A DNA stretch of 64,000 nucleotides from Spongiibacteraceae bacterium UBA5047. GTDB lineage: Bacteria > Pseudomonadota > Gammaproteobacteria > Pseudomonadales > Spongiibacteraceae. The position numbers and the translations under genes are program-made. Shown piece after piece: positions 7,786 through 16,406 of this stretch. Under the pieces are notes generated by a model. The model was not told the DNA's origin, did no database searches, and saw only the letters and a list, made by a program, of their open reading frames with translations. The DNA is taken from positions 273,474 through 337,473 of the forward strand of contig DIBR01000034.1 in assembly GCA_002415025.1 (NCBI GenBank), given 5' to 3'. The first letter of the stretch is position 1. Every line of letters starts with the position of its first letter.

Positions 7786-9111
7786 TCAATTCGCATCCGG
7801 GGCCATAGCGTAATTATTTGCCACTTTATATTGTGGCCAGGCAATACAAACCGCCAACAAGGCCAACGGCAGCAATACCATCGCGCCAACCGTTAGAGAC
7901 AAGCCCAATTGCGCTGAGTCGCCCAGAACAAAGTCAGTAATGGCAGCTATGAGCGGCGCGCCGCTGCCGTAGCCAAGCAAATTTACAAAAAGCAAAAAGT
8001 AAGACGATAGCTGTGCACGCTTTTCATTGGGAGTAACCACCTGAATCGACGCCACACTCACTGCCGCCAACGATTGGGTGAAAAATACGGCGGCGCCTAT
8101 CAAGACACTCACACTATCAATATCGCGCATCAGCGTTAACGGCAGCAACGACAGCAACGTGCCGCTGATCGCCATCAGCATAACAACAAGATAGCCCGAT
8201 TGCCCGAAGCGCGGCTGCAGGCGAGAAGCCAGCAAACCACCGCACAAGACCCCGGTGCTGGCTGCCACCACAAAAATACCGCCAAAGCGCTGGGCGGCTT
8301 CCGGAGGGCTGAGACCAAACTCACGCATCAAATATACCGGTGTCCACACGATAAAGCCGGAACTCATTGCCGTGGTAGCCGCAATGGCAACAAAAATACC
8401 GAGGTACAGCCGTTTACGACCGAGCATAAACTGAAAGGTGGTTGCGAGCTGACGACTTATTGTCTGCGGGGATGTATCCAGCAATCCTTTGCGGGCAGGT
8501 TCGGGAAAGCGAAAGATAAACACCGCCAGTAACAGGCCGGGCAAACCGGCAAACATAAATGCCAGTTGCCAGTCAGCAAAACCCGCAAGCCAGTGAATGT
8601 CACTGCGATCCCATTCAGCCAGTGCCGAGAGCAAACGGCCACCCAATAAAAAAGCCAGCCCGCTGCCCAGGGTGCTGCCCATGGAAAATACTGCCATCGC
8701 CGCCGGCAGCCGTTTGCGGTCGAACACATCGGCCATCAGTGAATACGCTGCCGGCGCCAGCGCAGCCTCCCCCACACCCACGCCTATCCGTCCCAGAAAC
8801 AACTGAAAATAGCTGCGCGCCAAACCGCAATATACGGTCATGGCGCTCCAGACAATGATGCCCATGCCGATAATGCGGCTGCGTTTCCAGCGGTCAGCCG
8901 CCAGCGCAATGGGAATACCAAACAAGGCGAAGAACACGCCAAAACCCAGGCCGTGCAGCAAGGAAAACTGGAAGTCGGTAATGTGCAGGTCATTTTTGAT
9001 CGGGTCGATCAGCAGCGCGATAATCTGCCGGTCGAGAAACGACAATAGATACGCCAGAAACAGCAAGAACACCAGATACCACGGCGAGGCCACACCATAC
9101 TGCGCCCTCAA
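7786..9111 (-). CDS. MFS transporter, Spinster-like
   Basis: The 441-residue inner-membrane transporter has about 12 predicted helices. The N-terminal signature LSFLDRQIIALLIDPIK with FQFSLLHGLGFG places it in the Spinster-like/anion-cation symporter-like MFS group often found in lipid and steroid degraders. A second copy of the same type lies at 20991-22310. The start codon overlaps the meaB stop (ATGA), and the MarR gene follows after one base, so it belongs to the mutase operon. It may import the acid or lipid whose CoA ester the mutase rearranges; the substrate cannot be read from sequence. Confidence 0.85.
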   Translation of the reverse strand: MRAQYGVASPWYLVFLLFLAYLLSFLDRQIIALLIDPIKNDLHITDFQFSLLHGLGFGVFFALFGIPIALAADRWKRSRIIGMGIIVWSAMTVYCGLARSYFQLFLGRIGVGVGEAALAPAAYSLMADVFDRKRLPAAMAVFSMGSTLGSGLAFLLGGRLLSALAEWDRSDIHWLAGFADWQLAFMFAGLPGLLLAVFIFRFPEPARKGLLDTSPQTISRQLATTFQFMLGRKRLYLGIFVAIAATTAMSSGFIVWTPVYLMREFGLSPPEAAQRFGGIFVVAASTGVLCGGLLASRLQPRFGQSGYLVVMLMAISGTLLSLLPLTLMRDIDSVSVLIGAAVFFTQSLAAVSVASIQVVTPNEKRAQLSSYFLLFVNLLGYGSGAPLIAAITDFVLGDSAQLGLSLTVGAMVLLPLALLAVCIAWPQYKVANNYAMAPDAN

Positions 9112-10064
9112 CTTCGCGATTCCACGCTGGCAGTGAAAACAGAGATAATATCGGCGGGATTAGACTCGCCCTCTGCCAGTTGCGCAAAGAACCGCCGTCC
9201 TGCCTCACCATCCACAAACGGTTTCAGCCAGTGCTCGCGCAACTCGATGTCCAGCAACAATCGGGAAAAAGCCTGCAGTTGGCGCTGACGTCGAAGCGAG
9301 TCCTGACCGGCACTGCGCGCCAACGCAGCGTCTTGCGCCGCGATCAATGCTTCCACCCCCTCGCCGCTGACCGCATTGGTAAGACACACTTCCAGGGAAA
9401 CCCCTGTTTTGTTTTCCCGGTCGTGGGCTTCAAGTCGAATAACTTTCTCGAGCGCACGTACGCCTTCGTGATCACTTTTGTTGATTGCAAAGACATCGCC
9501 CACTTCCATAATGCCGGACTTGATACCCTGCACGTAATCACCCATACCCGGAATAAATACGATGGTGCTGATATCCGCTACGCTGACAATATCCAGCTCG
9601 CTCTGGCCAATGCCGACAGTTTCAATAAACACTCGGTCAAAACCTGCGTATTTCAGCAATTGCGCCGAGATAAATGTCGTTTCAGACACACCGCCCAGGT
9701 GCCCTTTGGTGGACAGGGAGCGCACAAACACATTGTCGTCGAGGGCGTGGTCCTGCATACGCAGGCGATCACCGAGCACTGCGCCACCGGTTTGAATGCT
9801 GCTGGGATCTACCGCCAACACGGCAACGCTTTTCCCCTGTGCCCGGTACGCGCGAATCAGTTGATTGAGCAAGGTCGATTTGCCGGCACCCGGCACGCCG
9901 GTGATGCCAATACTGACCGTGGGACTGTCTTCAAACACATAGCGCGATAAGGCCAGCAGAAATTCGGGGGAGCGCTCTATGGCAGTAATGGTTCTGGCCA
10001 GTGTTGCAATATCCCGGCGCTTGATCGCGGCCTGCCACTGTTCATCCAGTATTACCTTGCGCAT
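9108..10064 (-). CDS. meaB: MeaB-type GTPase, acyl-CoA mutase chaperone
   Basis: A G-protein chaperone that protects and reloads the B12 cofactor of acyl-CoA mutases. The 318 residues include Walker A GVPGAGKS (56-63), the metal-binding VDPSS near 85, the ETVGIGQSE switch region near 148, and the NKSD guanine-specificity motif near 205. Length and motifs are standard for MeaB/ArgK. It overlaps the downstream MFS gene by 4 bp and is separated from the B12 subunit gene by a REPIN-like repeat. Its presence supports a functional adenosylcobalamin-dependent mutase in this operon. Confidence 0.95.
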   Translation of the reverse strand: MRKVILDEQWQAAIKRRDIATLARTITAIERSPEFLLALSRYVFEDSPTVSIGITGVPGAGKSTLLNQLIRAYRAQGKSVAVLAVDPSSIQTGGAVLGDRLRMQDHALDDNVFVRSLSTKGHLGGVSETTFISAQLLKYAGFDRVFIETVGIGQSELDIVSVADISTIVFIPGMGDYVQGIKSGIMEVGDVFAINKSDHEGVRALEKVIRLEAHDRENKTGVSLEVCLTNAVSGEGVEALIAAQDAALARSAGQDSLRRQRQLQAFSRLLLDIELREHWLKPFVDGEAGRRFFAQLAEGESNPADIISVFTASVESRS

Positions 10065-10107
10065 GCTTTAGCACTCCTTCGCCACGGTATCGCTGGCACT
10101 GGAACCT

Positions 10108-10187
10108 CGGTCTATTCGCCTGCAGGGCAGGCTTCCACAAGGTTCCACCGGGCTGATTGTGGGAGCCTGCCCTGCAGGCGAAAGGAA
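10108..10187. repeat. REPIN-like element, copy 2 (most complete)
   Basis: Two inverted units, TTCGCCTGCAGGGCAGGCT(T)CCACA at 10115-10139 and its near-perfect complement at 10159-10183 (24 of 25 positions), flank a 19-bp spacer. It lies inside the mutase operon between the B12-subunit gene and meaB, so it would form a strong hairpin in the mRNA and could affect the stability or the relative yield of the flanking cistrons. Confidence 0.75.
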
Positions 10188-10199
10188 CCCTCGCACTGC

Positions 10200-10598
10200 T
10201 CAGGCCGCTGCCACAGCGCTGCGCAGATAGGCGGCGATATCATCCATATTCGCCCCCATGGTGAAGACCCTGTCTACACCGATGGTTTTGAGTGGCTCGA
10301 CATCTTCTTCGGGCACCACCCCACCCACAATCAATATCCGGTCGTCGATACCAAGCGCACGCATTTGTTCGGCCAGCACCTTTAGGTGCGTCATATGGCC
10401 GCCGGACAGGCAACTAACGCCAATCACATCCACATCTTCTTGTAAGGCAGCGCGCACAACCTGCTCGGGAGTTTGTTTAAGACCGGAAAAAATAACCTCT
10501 ATGCCGCGGTCACGCAGCTCTTTCGCCAGCACCGTGATGCCGATGGTGTGGGTATCAAGTCCGATTTTCGCAAGCAGCAAACGAATGGGTTGTTCCAT
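10200..10598 (-). CDS. Acyl-CoA mutase small subunit, B12-binding domain
   Basis: The 132-residue stand-alone cobalamin-binding domain has the hallmark D15-x-H17-x-x-G20 (LDTHTIG), whose His replaces the lower axial base of B12. The later motifs SCLSGGH and GGVVPEED also belong to the family. It corresponds to the C-terminal domain of single-chain methylmalonyl-CoA mutase; here it is separate, as in isobutyryl-CoA mutase IcmB and related split enzymes. It lies 25 bp downstream of the large-subunit gene and must act with it. Confidence 0.93.
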   Translation of the reverse strand: MEQPIRLLLAKIGLDTHTIGITVLAKELRDRGIEVIFSGLKQTPEQVVRAALQEDVDVIGVSCLSGGHMTHLKVLAEQMRALGIDDRILIVGGVVPEEDVEPLKTIGVDRVFTMGANMDDIAAYLRSAVAAA

Positions 10599-10623
10599 GA
10601 CAGGGCTTCCGGCTAATCAATTA

Positions 10624-12336
10624 TCAAAGTGTGGGGGTCAGTGCGTTGGGGTCATGCTCGCCAAACACATCGCGCATGGCATCGCACAGCTCGCCGTGAG
10701 TCGCATAGAGTTCTACCGCCTCCAGCATAGGCTCAACCATATTGGTACTACCGCGCGCGGCTTCCCGAACTTTCTCCAACACCTTCTCTACTGCGCTATT
10801 GTCACGCTGCGCCTTGACGCGACTCAGGCGCTCTATTTGACGTTGCTCGGCGGCCTCGTCGTGACGGAAAATTTCAATCTCGCGTTTTTCATCTTCCTTC
10901 ACCAGATAGTTCACGCCCACAAACTTGCGCTCGCCGCTGTGAAAATCAGTGTTCATGGCTATCTGTTCTTCGGCTAACTGGCTTTGGAAGTAACCGGCTT
11001 CGATAGCGCCCAGCGCTCCACCCATCGCGTCAATTTTTGCCATTTCTTCAAACACGGCGTCTTCCAGCCGCTTGGTCATATATTCCACGTAGTAGGAACC
11101 GGCCAGCGGGTCGATGGTATCGGCCACGCCGCTCTCATGGGCAACAATATGGTGGATGTTGGCGCCAATGGTAATCGCTTCTTCGCTCGGCAGAGCATGA
11201 GCCTCGTCGTACAGTGGCGTATTGATGGTGTGAGCACCGCCACCAATAGCACAGGCCAGCATTTCAATACCCAAACGGGCAATATTGTTCAGCGGCTGCT
11301 GCAAGGCCATAGACATAGTGCCGGGCGAACTCATCAACCGCAGTTTCAGGGCTTCGTCGGCCGTCGCCCCGTACATTTCCTTCATCAACCGCGCCCAGAC
11401 CTTGCGATAGGCACGCAATTTGCCGATGGCTTCGAAAAAGTCCATATCAATACCGGTGATAAAACTCACCATCGGCGCCACGTCATCAATCTTGTGGCCG
11501 CGAGCCAACAGCTCGTCAATATAGGCGCGCGCCATCGCAAACGAGTAGGCAATTTCCTGCACCGGGTTACCACGCGCTGCGTAAATCTGCGCCCCCACAA
11601 CGTTAAGCGGCATCCAGTTGGGATGATGTTTCATGCAGTATTCGATCACGTCGCAGGCCAGCCGCAAGCCGTGCTTGGGCGGATAAATGTAGCGGCCAAC
11701 ACAGGTGTACTCCACCAATATGGTGTTGGGCATCATCAGTCGAATGTCTTCGAGCTTCTTGCCCTTTTTCTGCAAGGCCTTGATCAACATCGCCAGATTG
11801 ACAGGCTGGGGCGCATTGCAAACCGACGTGATATTTTTGAGTTTTTCCAGCGGGAAATTAAGCGCCTCCTCCATATCCTGCAAGGTATCCAGCGCCATGC
11901 CCGCTCGCCCGACTTCGCCACGACACAGGGGGTTGTCGGAGTCGTAACCATTGGTGGTGGGTAAATCGTATTCAATAATGATCGAATCAAGGCCCTGATT
12001 GACCATATATTCCCAGCGCTTGGCCGAATCTTCAGCGCAGCCAAAGCCACTCACCTGGGTCATTGCCCACAGGTCTGCGCGATAGCCCGCCGGTTTGGTT
12101 TCGCGGGTAAAGGGATAGGTACCGGGCATCCCCAGGTCACTGGCCGGGTCAAAGCCGATCTCATCGAGATCATTCTGGGTGTACACGGGCTTGATCTCCC
12201 AGCGCAGGCTCTGGGTTTTGAAGCTCGTTTTGCGCTCGCCACTGTCGGCAATAGCTGGCTCGTAGTATTGGGTCTTCCACAACAGGTCGGAATTCGGCTG
12301 CAGCTCCTCAACCACTTTGCTTTCATGCTTGGCCAT
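10624..12336 (-). CDS. B12-dependent acyl-CoA mutase, large subunit (non-canonical substrate site)
   Basis: The 570-residue TIM-barrel subunit of the methylmalonyl-CoA mutase superfamily catalyses a 1,2-carbon skeleton rearrangement of an acyl-CoA. Family landmarks are YPFTRE (74-79), DLPTTNGYDSD (124-134) and the C-terminal GxNxY-like segment VGVNYL. Aligned by eye to Propionibacterium MCM, Y85 matches Tyr89, but the CoA-carboxylate-binding Arg207 is V213 (VEYTCVGRYIYPP) and the active-site His244 is Q250 (VVGAQIYAARG). The second Arg of the YxFRPW motif is Asp. So methylmalonyl-CoA is unlikely to be the substrate. First gene of an operon with the B12 subunit, meaB, MFS and MarR genes. Its promoter overlaps a 29-bp palindrome. 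The true reaction is unknown. Confidence 0.88.
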   Translation of the reverse strand: MAKHESKVVEELQPNSDLLWKTQYYEPAIADSGERKTSFKTQSLRWEIKPVYTQNDLDEIGFDPASDLGMPGTYPFTRETKPAGYRADLWAMTQVSGFGCAEDSAKRWEYMVNQGLDSIIIEYDLPTTNGYDSDNPLCRGEVGRAGMALDTLQDMEEALNFPLEKLKNITSVCNAPQPVNLAMLIKALQKKGKKLEDIRLMMPNTILVEYTCVGRYIYPPKHGLRLACDVIEYCMKHHPNWMPLNVVGAQIYAARGNPVQEIAYSFAMARAYIDELLARGHKIDDVAPMVSFITGIDMDFFEAIGKLRAYRKVWARLMKEMYGATADEALKLRLMSSPGTMSMALQQPLNNIARLGIEMLACAIGGGAHTINTPLYDEAHALPSEEAITIGANIHHIVAHESGVADTIDPLAGSYYVEYMTKRLEDAVFEEMAKIDAMGGALGAIEAGYFQSQLAEEQIAMNTDFHSGERKFVGVNYLVKEDEKREIEIFRHDEAAEQRQIERLSRVKAQRDNSAVEKVLEKVREAARGSTNMVEPMLEAVELYATHGELCDAMRDVFGEHDPNALTPTL

Positions 12337-12371
12337 GGCGTTTTCCGCGGCGCACCGCGCCTCTCATTTAG

Positions 12372-12412
12372 TAAGCAGTCTTTAATATAAACAGTGCTTA
12401 TTAATTAATCAA
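12372..12412 (-). promoter_or_regulatory. Promoter and 29-bp operator-like palindrome of the mutase operon
   Basis: On the minus strand -35 TTGATT (12412-12407), a 17-bp spacer and -10 TATATT (12389-12384) form a good sigma-70 promoter about 50 bp before the mutase ATG. An imperfect palindrome with TAAGCA/TGCTTA ends (12372-12400) covers the -10 and spacer, an ideal place for a repressor. The twin-domain MarR protein at the end of the operon is the obvious candidate. I see no cobalamin riboswitch in this gap. Confidence 0.6.
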
Positions 12413-12501
12413 GCCCCCTCCTGCCGTCACCAGCAATGGCATTCAGTGCGCCGCGCCGCTATGCTCCGCAATCGATCTGTTCTCGAGTTTAGGGGGAGGC
12501 A

Positions 12502-13176
12502 ATGACGACCGTGTTTCAACGCTGCTATCAGCAGGCTCTGGACCATCAGGGCGGTGAACAGGCACTCAACGATAAGCTGCAAAAGGCCAAATCCCCCGCC
12601 CAGTTGAAGAAAATTCCGGACGACCGCTATCTGGCTGAAATGGCGGCCTGCATTTTCCGGGCCGGCTTTGTGTGGCGTGTGGTGCAGGCAAAATGGGACG
12701 GTTTCGAAGAAGTTTTTAATGGATTCTTGCCCATCTGGGTAGCCTCGCGATCGCCGGAAGATATCGAGGACATGGCCAGCGACACACGTATTATCCGCAA
12801 CCTCAGCAAGGTGAAGGCTGTGCAGGACAACGCACTGCTGGTACTGGATTTACAGCGTAGCCATGGGGGCGTAGGAGCCTTTCTCGCCAGTTGGCCGGAA
12901 GACGATATCACCGGCCTGTGGCTCTACCTGAAAAAGCACGGCAGTCGTCTGGGCGGCAACAGCGGCCAATATTTTTTACGCTTTATGGGCAAAGACACCT
13001 TTATTCTCAGTCGCGATGTCTGCCACGCGCTTAAACTGCAGGGCGTCATCGACAAGGACAACCCTTCCTCCCAGCGCGACTTGCGTAAAATACAGGACTG
13101 TTTCAACGAGATGCGCTCTGAAAGCGGTTGGCAGTTATGTCAGCTTAGCCGTATGCTGGCACTATCAATTGGATAA
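12502..13176 (+). CDS. DNA-3-methyladenine glycosylase I family protein (Tag-like)
   Basis: The 224-residue helical protein belongs to the Tag family, which removes 3-methyladenine from alkylated DNA. The segment YLAEMAACIFRAGFVWRVV (43-61) corresponds to Tag's EGQQAGLSW region, with E46 at the position of the catalytic-pocket Glu and W58 at the base-stacking Trp. I do not see the Cys/His zinc ligands of E. coli Tag at the two termini, so this is the divergent, probably zinc-free branch. A strong Shine-Dalgarno (GGGGGAGG) precedes ATG 12502. It starts a plus-strand run with two lipoprotein genes, but a functional link with them is not evident. Confidence 0.8.
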   Translation: MTTVFQRCYQQALDHQGGEQALNDKLQKAKSPAQLKKIPDDRYLAEMAACIFRAGFVWRVVQAKWDGFEEVFNGFLPIWVASRSPEDIEDMASDTRIIRNLSKVKAVQDNALLVLDLQRSHGGVGAFLASWPEDDITGLWLYLKKHGSRLGGNSGQYFLRFMGKDTFILSRDVCHALKLQGVIDKDNPSSQRDLRKIQDCFNEMRSESGWQLCQLSRMLALSIG

Positions 13177-13180
13177 ATGA

Positions 13181-13609
13181 GTGGGGCATATTTTGCGAGG
13201 TTTAACCCTCTGTGTGGCGGTAACCGTTTTAACAGCCTGCGGCAGCGCGCCGAGTAATTCAGGGCTGCAGGAAGCCTTCAGCACCCGCATTTATCCCAAT
13301 GACAGCAAAGTTTTTCGTTATGAGTTTTCGCGAGGCGATAAAACACAGCCGCTGGTCCCCTACGACCAAAGCGGCGGATTCACCGACGGCCGCAGGGTAT
13401 ACAGCGCCGCCGAACTGCGCAAAAAAAATGAGCGCGCGCTGCAAAGCGGCGCTGAGCGCAAACTACTGGAAACCGGGTATTGCCGGGAAGGTTTTTTCGT
13501 TCTCGATACCTTGATCAGCTATTCAGGCGCGTCTCTGCGCGGCGAGTGCAAGGAAGCTGCCAGCGACGCCGACAGAACCAGGTTCAACCCCGAGACAGGT
13601 AACTTATGA
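13181..13609 (+). CDS. Small lipoprotein, paralogue A
   Basis: The 142-residue protein starts at GTG 13181, four bases after the glycosylase stop. It has a lipoprotein signal with lipobox LTAC (cleavage before C20), so it should be anchored to a membrane facing the periplasm. The C-terminal half carries the motif YCREGFF, about 20 residues, then GECKEAASDADRTRF. The same motif recurs in the next gene (YCREGY ... GECRETATDQDRQQF), so the two are paralogues. The two conserved cysteines may form a disulfide. No known domain is recognised. It overlaps the next gene by 4 bp (ATGA). Confidence 0.8.
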   Translation: MGHILRGLTLCVAVTVLTACGSAPSNSGLQEAFSTRIYPNDSKVFRYEFSRGDKTQPLVPYDQSGGFTDGRRVYSAAELRKKNERALQSGAERKLLETGYCREGFFVLDTLISYSGASLRGECKEAASDADRTRFNPETGNL

Positions 13610-14046
13610 ACATAAAGATTCGCGTATGCATGCTGGCCAGCCTGGCGACACTGGCCACGGCTTGCGCCAACACTGAACTGCAACACGATGAGACCGAAAC
13701 CTTCGCCCCCCGTATCACCAGTGATGGCAGCAAATTGTTCAGCTACCAGCTCGACACTCCCAGCGGCGGCGCGCCAAGCACCCGTCTGGTGTTTGACGCC
13801 AACGAAAGCACAGACACAAATACCGCCCCGGAAATGGCGCGCTACTCCGCAGAAGATGAGAAACAGCACATTGAAGTCCGCGTTATTGCACTGCTTGAGA
13901 AAAAGCTCTCGGTGACCGCCTACTGCCGCGAAGGTTATGTTCTGTCACAGCGCGATATTGGTTTCAGTCGCTCGGTTGTTACCGGAGAGTGCCGGGAAAC
14001 TGCAACTGACCAGGACCGCCAGCAATTTGGCAACAGCGCACACTAA
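13606..14046 (+). CDS. Small lipoprotein, paralogue B
   Basis: The 146-residue protein has a signal peptide ending in lipobox ATAC (C20). After the lipobox it resembles the preceding gene product: an acidic N-terminal stretch, a segment TSDGSKLFSYQLD matching NDSKVFRYEFS in the paralogue, and the YCREG...GEC C-terminal motif. The pair arose by tandem duplication and has diverged considerably. ATG overlaps the upstream stop, implying translational coupling. Function unknown; a periplasmic or envelope role is inferred from the lipid anchor. Confidence 0.8.
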   Translation: MNIKIRVCMLASLATLATACANTELQHDETETFAPRITSDGSKLFSYQLDTPSGGAPSTRLVFDANESTDTNTAPEMARYSAEDEKQHIEVRVIALLEKKLSVTAYCREGYVLSQRDIGFSRSVVTGECRETATDQDRQQFGNSAH

Positions 14047-14066
14047 CGCAAAACAAGGACGAGTCC

Positions 14067-14972
14067 GTGCCCGACCGCCAAACATTGCTGCGGCAATTTA
14101 TCGCAGCACAGCGGCTCCCAGCCAGCTTCGAAGCACTTGCGCAAACCTACTACTTACCTCTCATCGACTGGATTACCGGGCAGCGCATAGTGATTCCCGA
14201 TCGCCCGCTGGTGCTCGGCATCAATGGCTGCCAGGGCTCGGGGAAGTCGACACTCGCCGGGCTGATTGCACACCTGCTGGGCTCCGGACAGGGCTGGAAC
14301 GTGGCGATAGTCTCCATCGACGATCTGTATCTGACCCGATCCGAGCGCTCGGCACTGGCCGCAGAGGTGCACCCCCTGCTGGCAACCCGTGGCGTCCCCG
14401 GCACCCACGACTTTCGCTTGGGTCAGACATTGCTCGACACATTAATACAACAAGCCCGCGGAGATTGCACCGCACTGCCGCGTTTCGACAAAGCCAGCGA
14501 TGATCGCCTGCCGGCATCGCAGTGGCCGGAGGTTTGCGACGCAGTTGACCTCATCGTACTCGAAGGCTGGTGCGTTGGCTCAAAGCCACAAAGCCCTGAA
14601 GCGCTGCGTGACCCGGTTAACGAACTGGAAGCGCTGGAAGACACAAACGGTCGCTGGCGACAATTTGTTAATCAAAGTCTGTACAATTACCAGCCGCTGT
14701 TCGCCCGCCTGGATAAACTATTGTTGTTGAAAGCGCCCGATTTCGACTGCGTATTCCGGTGGCGCGTGTTGCAGGAGGAAAAGCTCGCAGCGAAACAGCA
14801 GGGCGCCGGGAGTTCGGGGACAGCCCTGATGAGTGAAACGCAAATAGCGCGCTTTATTCAGCACTACCAACGTTTAACGCAGGCTAACATTGCGCAACTG
14901 CCCGACAGTGCCGATGTGGTCTTTCATTTAAATCAACATCACGAGATAAGTGCAGCCTTCTACGCCCAATGA
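14067..14972 (+). CDS. P-loop kinase, D-glycerate 3-kinase (GLYK)-like
   Basis: The 301-residue cytoplasmic kinase has Walker A GCQGSGKS (54-61), SIDDLYLTR near 90 as the Walker B/substrate region, GVPGTHD near 112, and the LEGWCVG motif near 168, all typical of the plant-type glycerate 3-kinase / YggC-like family related to uridine and pantothenate kinases. The likely reaction is ATP-dependent phosphorylation of D-glycerate to 3-phosphoglycerate, but bacterial members are not all tested. It starts with GTG at 14067 and overlaps the next MFS gene by 4 bp. Confidence 0.8.
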   Translation: MPDRQTLLRQFIAAQRLPASFEALAQTYYLPLIDWITGQRIVIPDRPLVLGINGCQGSGKSTLAGLIAHLLGSGQGWNVAIVSIDDLYLTRSERSALAAEVHPLLATRGVPGTHDFRLGQTLLDTLIQQARGDCTALPRFDKASDDRLPASQWPEVCDAVDLIVLEGWCVGSKPQSPEALRDPVNELEALEDTNGRWRQFVNQSLYNYQPLFARLDKLLLLKAPDFDCVFRWRVLQEEKLAAKQQGAGSSGTALMSETQIARFIQHYQRLTQANIAQLPDSADVVFHLNQHHEISAAFYAQ

Positions 14973-16258
14973 AACAAGTCGTCGTCGCCCTATCATCGCT
15001 GTTTATCAGCATCGTACTGTTTGCCAGCGGCAACGCCTTCGTCAATTCCCTGCTGGGCGTACGCATGACACTCGGTGGTGTCGACCCCATGACCATTGGC
15101 GCTGTGCTGTTCTTTTTCGCACTCGGTTTTGTGATTGGCTCCCGACATGCACAGAAAATCATCCAGCGCGTAGGACATATCCGCGCCTTTGCTGTTTTTT
15201 CGGCCGCTATCGCAATAGCGGCCATGGCCTACCCGCTTTCTTCGTCCATGATTACCTGGGGAGTATTGCGCTTCGCCAGCGGCATCGCCGCAGCAGGCTT
15301 GCTCATGACCGTCGAAAGCTGGTTTAGCTGCGTTGCCAGCGAAAACAACCGTGGCACCCTCTTCGCCTTGTATCAAATCTGCTTTTATTCAGCCGTAGCC
15401 GGCGGCCAACTGTTATTGCAAGTTGCTCCACCGCAAGCCACTACCCCTTTCAACATTGCCGCCATTCTGCTGGTTGCTTCTCTAATCCCGCTGGCCATGA
15501 GCCGAATGCATTCACCGGTTCTCGAATCGATCGAGGCTATGCCCATGCGTGACATTTTCAGGGAGGCGCCGCTTGGCATAATCGCCACTGTGATTAACGG
15601 GATTTTGATGAGTAGCTTCTATGCGATGGCACCGGTATTCACTACCGGCACCGGTCTCAGTGTGGAGCAAACCTCTATCTATATGGCGGTTGCCATACTG
15701 TCGGCCATGCTGCTCGCCTGGCCGATTGGCTATATTTGCGACCGCCGTGATCGCGCTCGCGTCATGCTGGTCGTGGCACTGATTGCTGCAGTCGCCTGCG
15801 GTGCGATTATAGCCCTTGGCACGATAGGATTTGTGATGCTGTGCGGCCTCACCGCGCTCTACTTTGGTCTGTCTTCATCCATATACGCCATTGCCGTTGC
15901 CATCACCCACGACCGGATGACGCACAACCAGATAGTAGGCGCGAGCGCAACGCTGCTCACCGCTTACGGAATCGGCAGCCTGATCGGACCGCTACTCAAC
16001 TCGGCCCTGATGAGCGTAGCAGGGCCCGAGAGCTTTTTTGTGGCCAACACCTGCCTGCTGGCAGTGCTCTTGGTCTTTATCGTGCGCGATATGCAACGCG
16101 TGCCCGCAATCACCCCCGAAGCCCAGGAAGGTTTCGTACCTATCTCACCCGATGTTCTGCCGGTTATGGCCGAGATGGACCCGCGGAACGAGGAGTACAA
16201 CGAAGAAGACCGCACGATCGACGATCTTTTTCAGGAGCCGGAACCAGATCCCGCATAG
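14969..16258 (+). CDS. MFS transporter (YcaD/UMF2-like)
   Basis: The 429-residue protein has about 12 transmembrane helices and a long acidic C-terminal tail (about 385-429, rich in Glu, Asp and Pro). The helices near VESWFSCVASENNRGTLFALY (residues 113-133) are typical of the YcaD-like group, whose substrates are unknown. It is translationally coupled to the glycerate-kinase-like gene through ATGA, which raises the possibility that it carries glycerate or a related small acid. Confidence 0.82.
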   Translation: MKQVVVALSSLFISIVLFASGNAFVNSLLGVRMTLGGVDPMTIGAVLFFFALGFVIGSRHAQKIIQRVGHIRAFAVFSAAIAIAAMAYPLSSSMITWGVLRFASGIAAAGLLMTVESWFSCVASENNRGTLFALYQICFYSAVAGGQLLLQVAPPQATTPFNIAAILLVASLIPLAMSRMHSPVLESIEAMPMRDIFREAPLGIIATVINGILMSSFYAMAPVFTTGTGLSVEQTSIYMAVAILSAMLLAWPIGYICDRRDRARVMLVVALIAAVACGAIIALGTIGFVMLCGLTALYFGLSSSIYAIAVAITHDRMTHNQIVGASATLLTAYGIGSLIGPLLNSALMSVAGPESFFVANTCLLAVLLVFIVRDMQRVPAITPEAQEGFVPISPDVLPVMAEMDPRNEEYNEEDRTIDDLFQEPEPDPA

Positions 16259-16406
16259 TGAGATAAAAGCAGCAAGTAAGCGGTCACTTCACTACCACTA
16301 ACGATTCATGTATGCTGCTCTGGGCGCACTACGCAACACAATTCAATTTATGTGTTAAAGGCGCCGCCGTCCGTCGCTAACGGGCAGGAAGAGGGGGCCA
16401 GATAAA

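Noticed and set aside
12337..12501. Cobalamin riboswitch before the B12-dependent mutase
   Set aside because: The gap is only 165 bp, has no B12-box-like sequence and contains a normal promoter with a palindrome.
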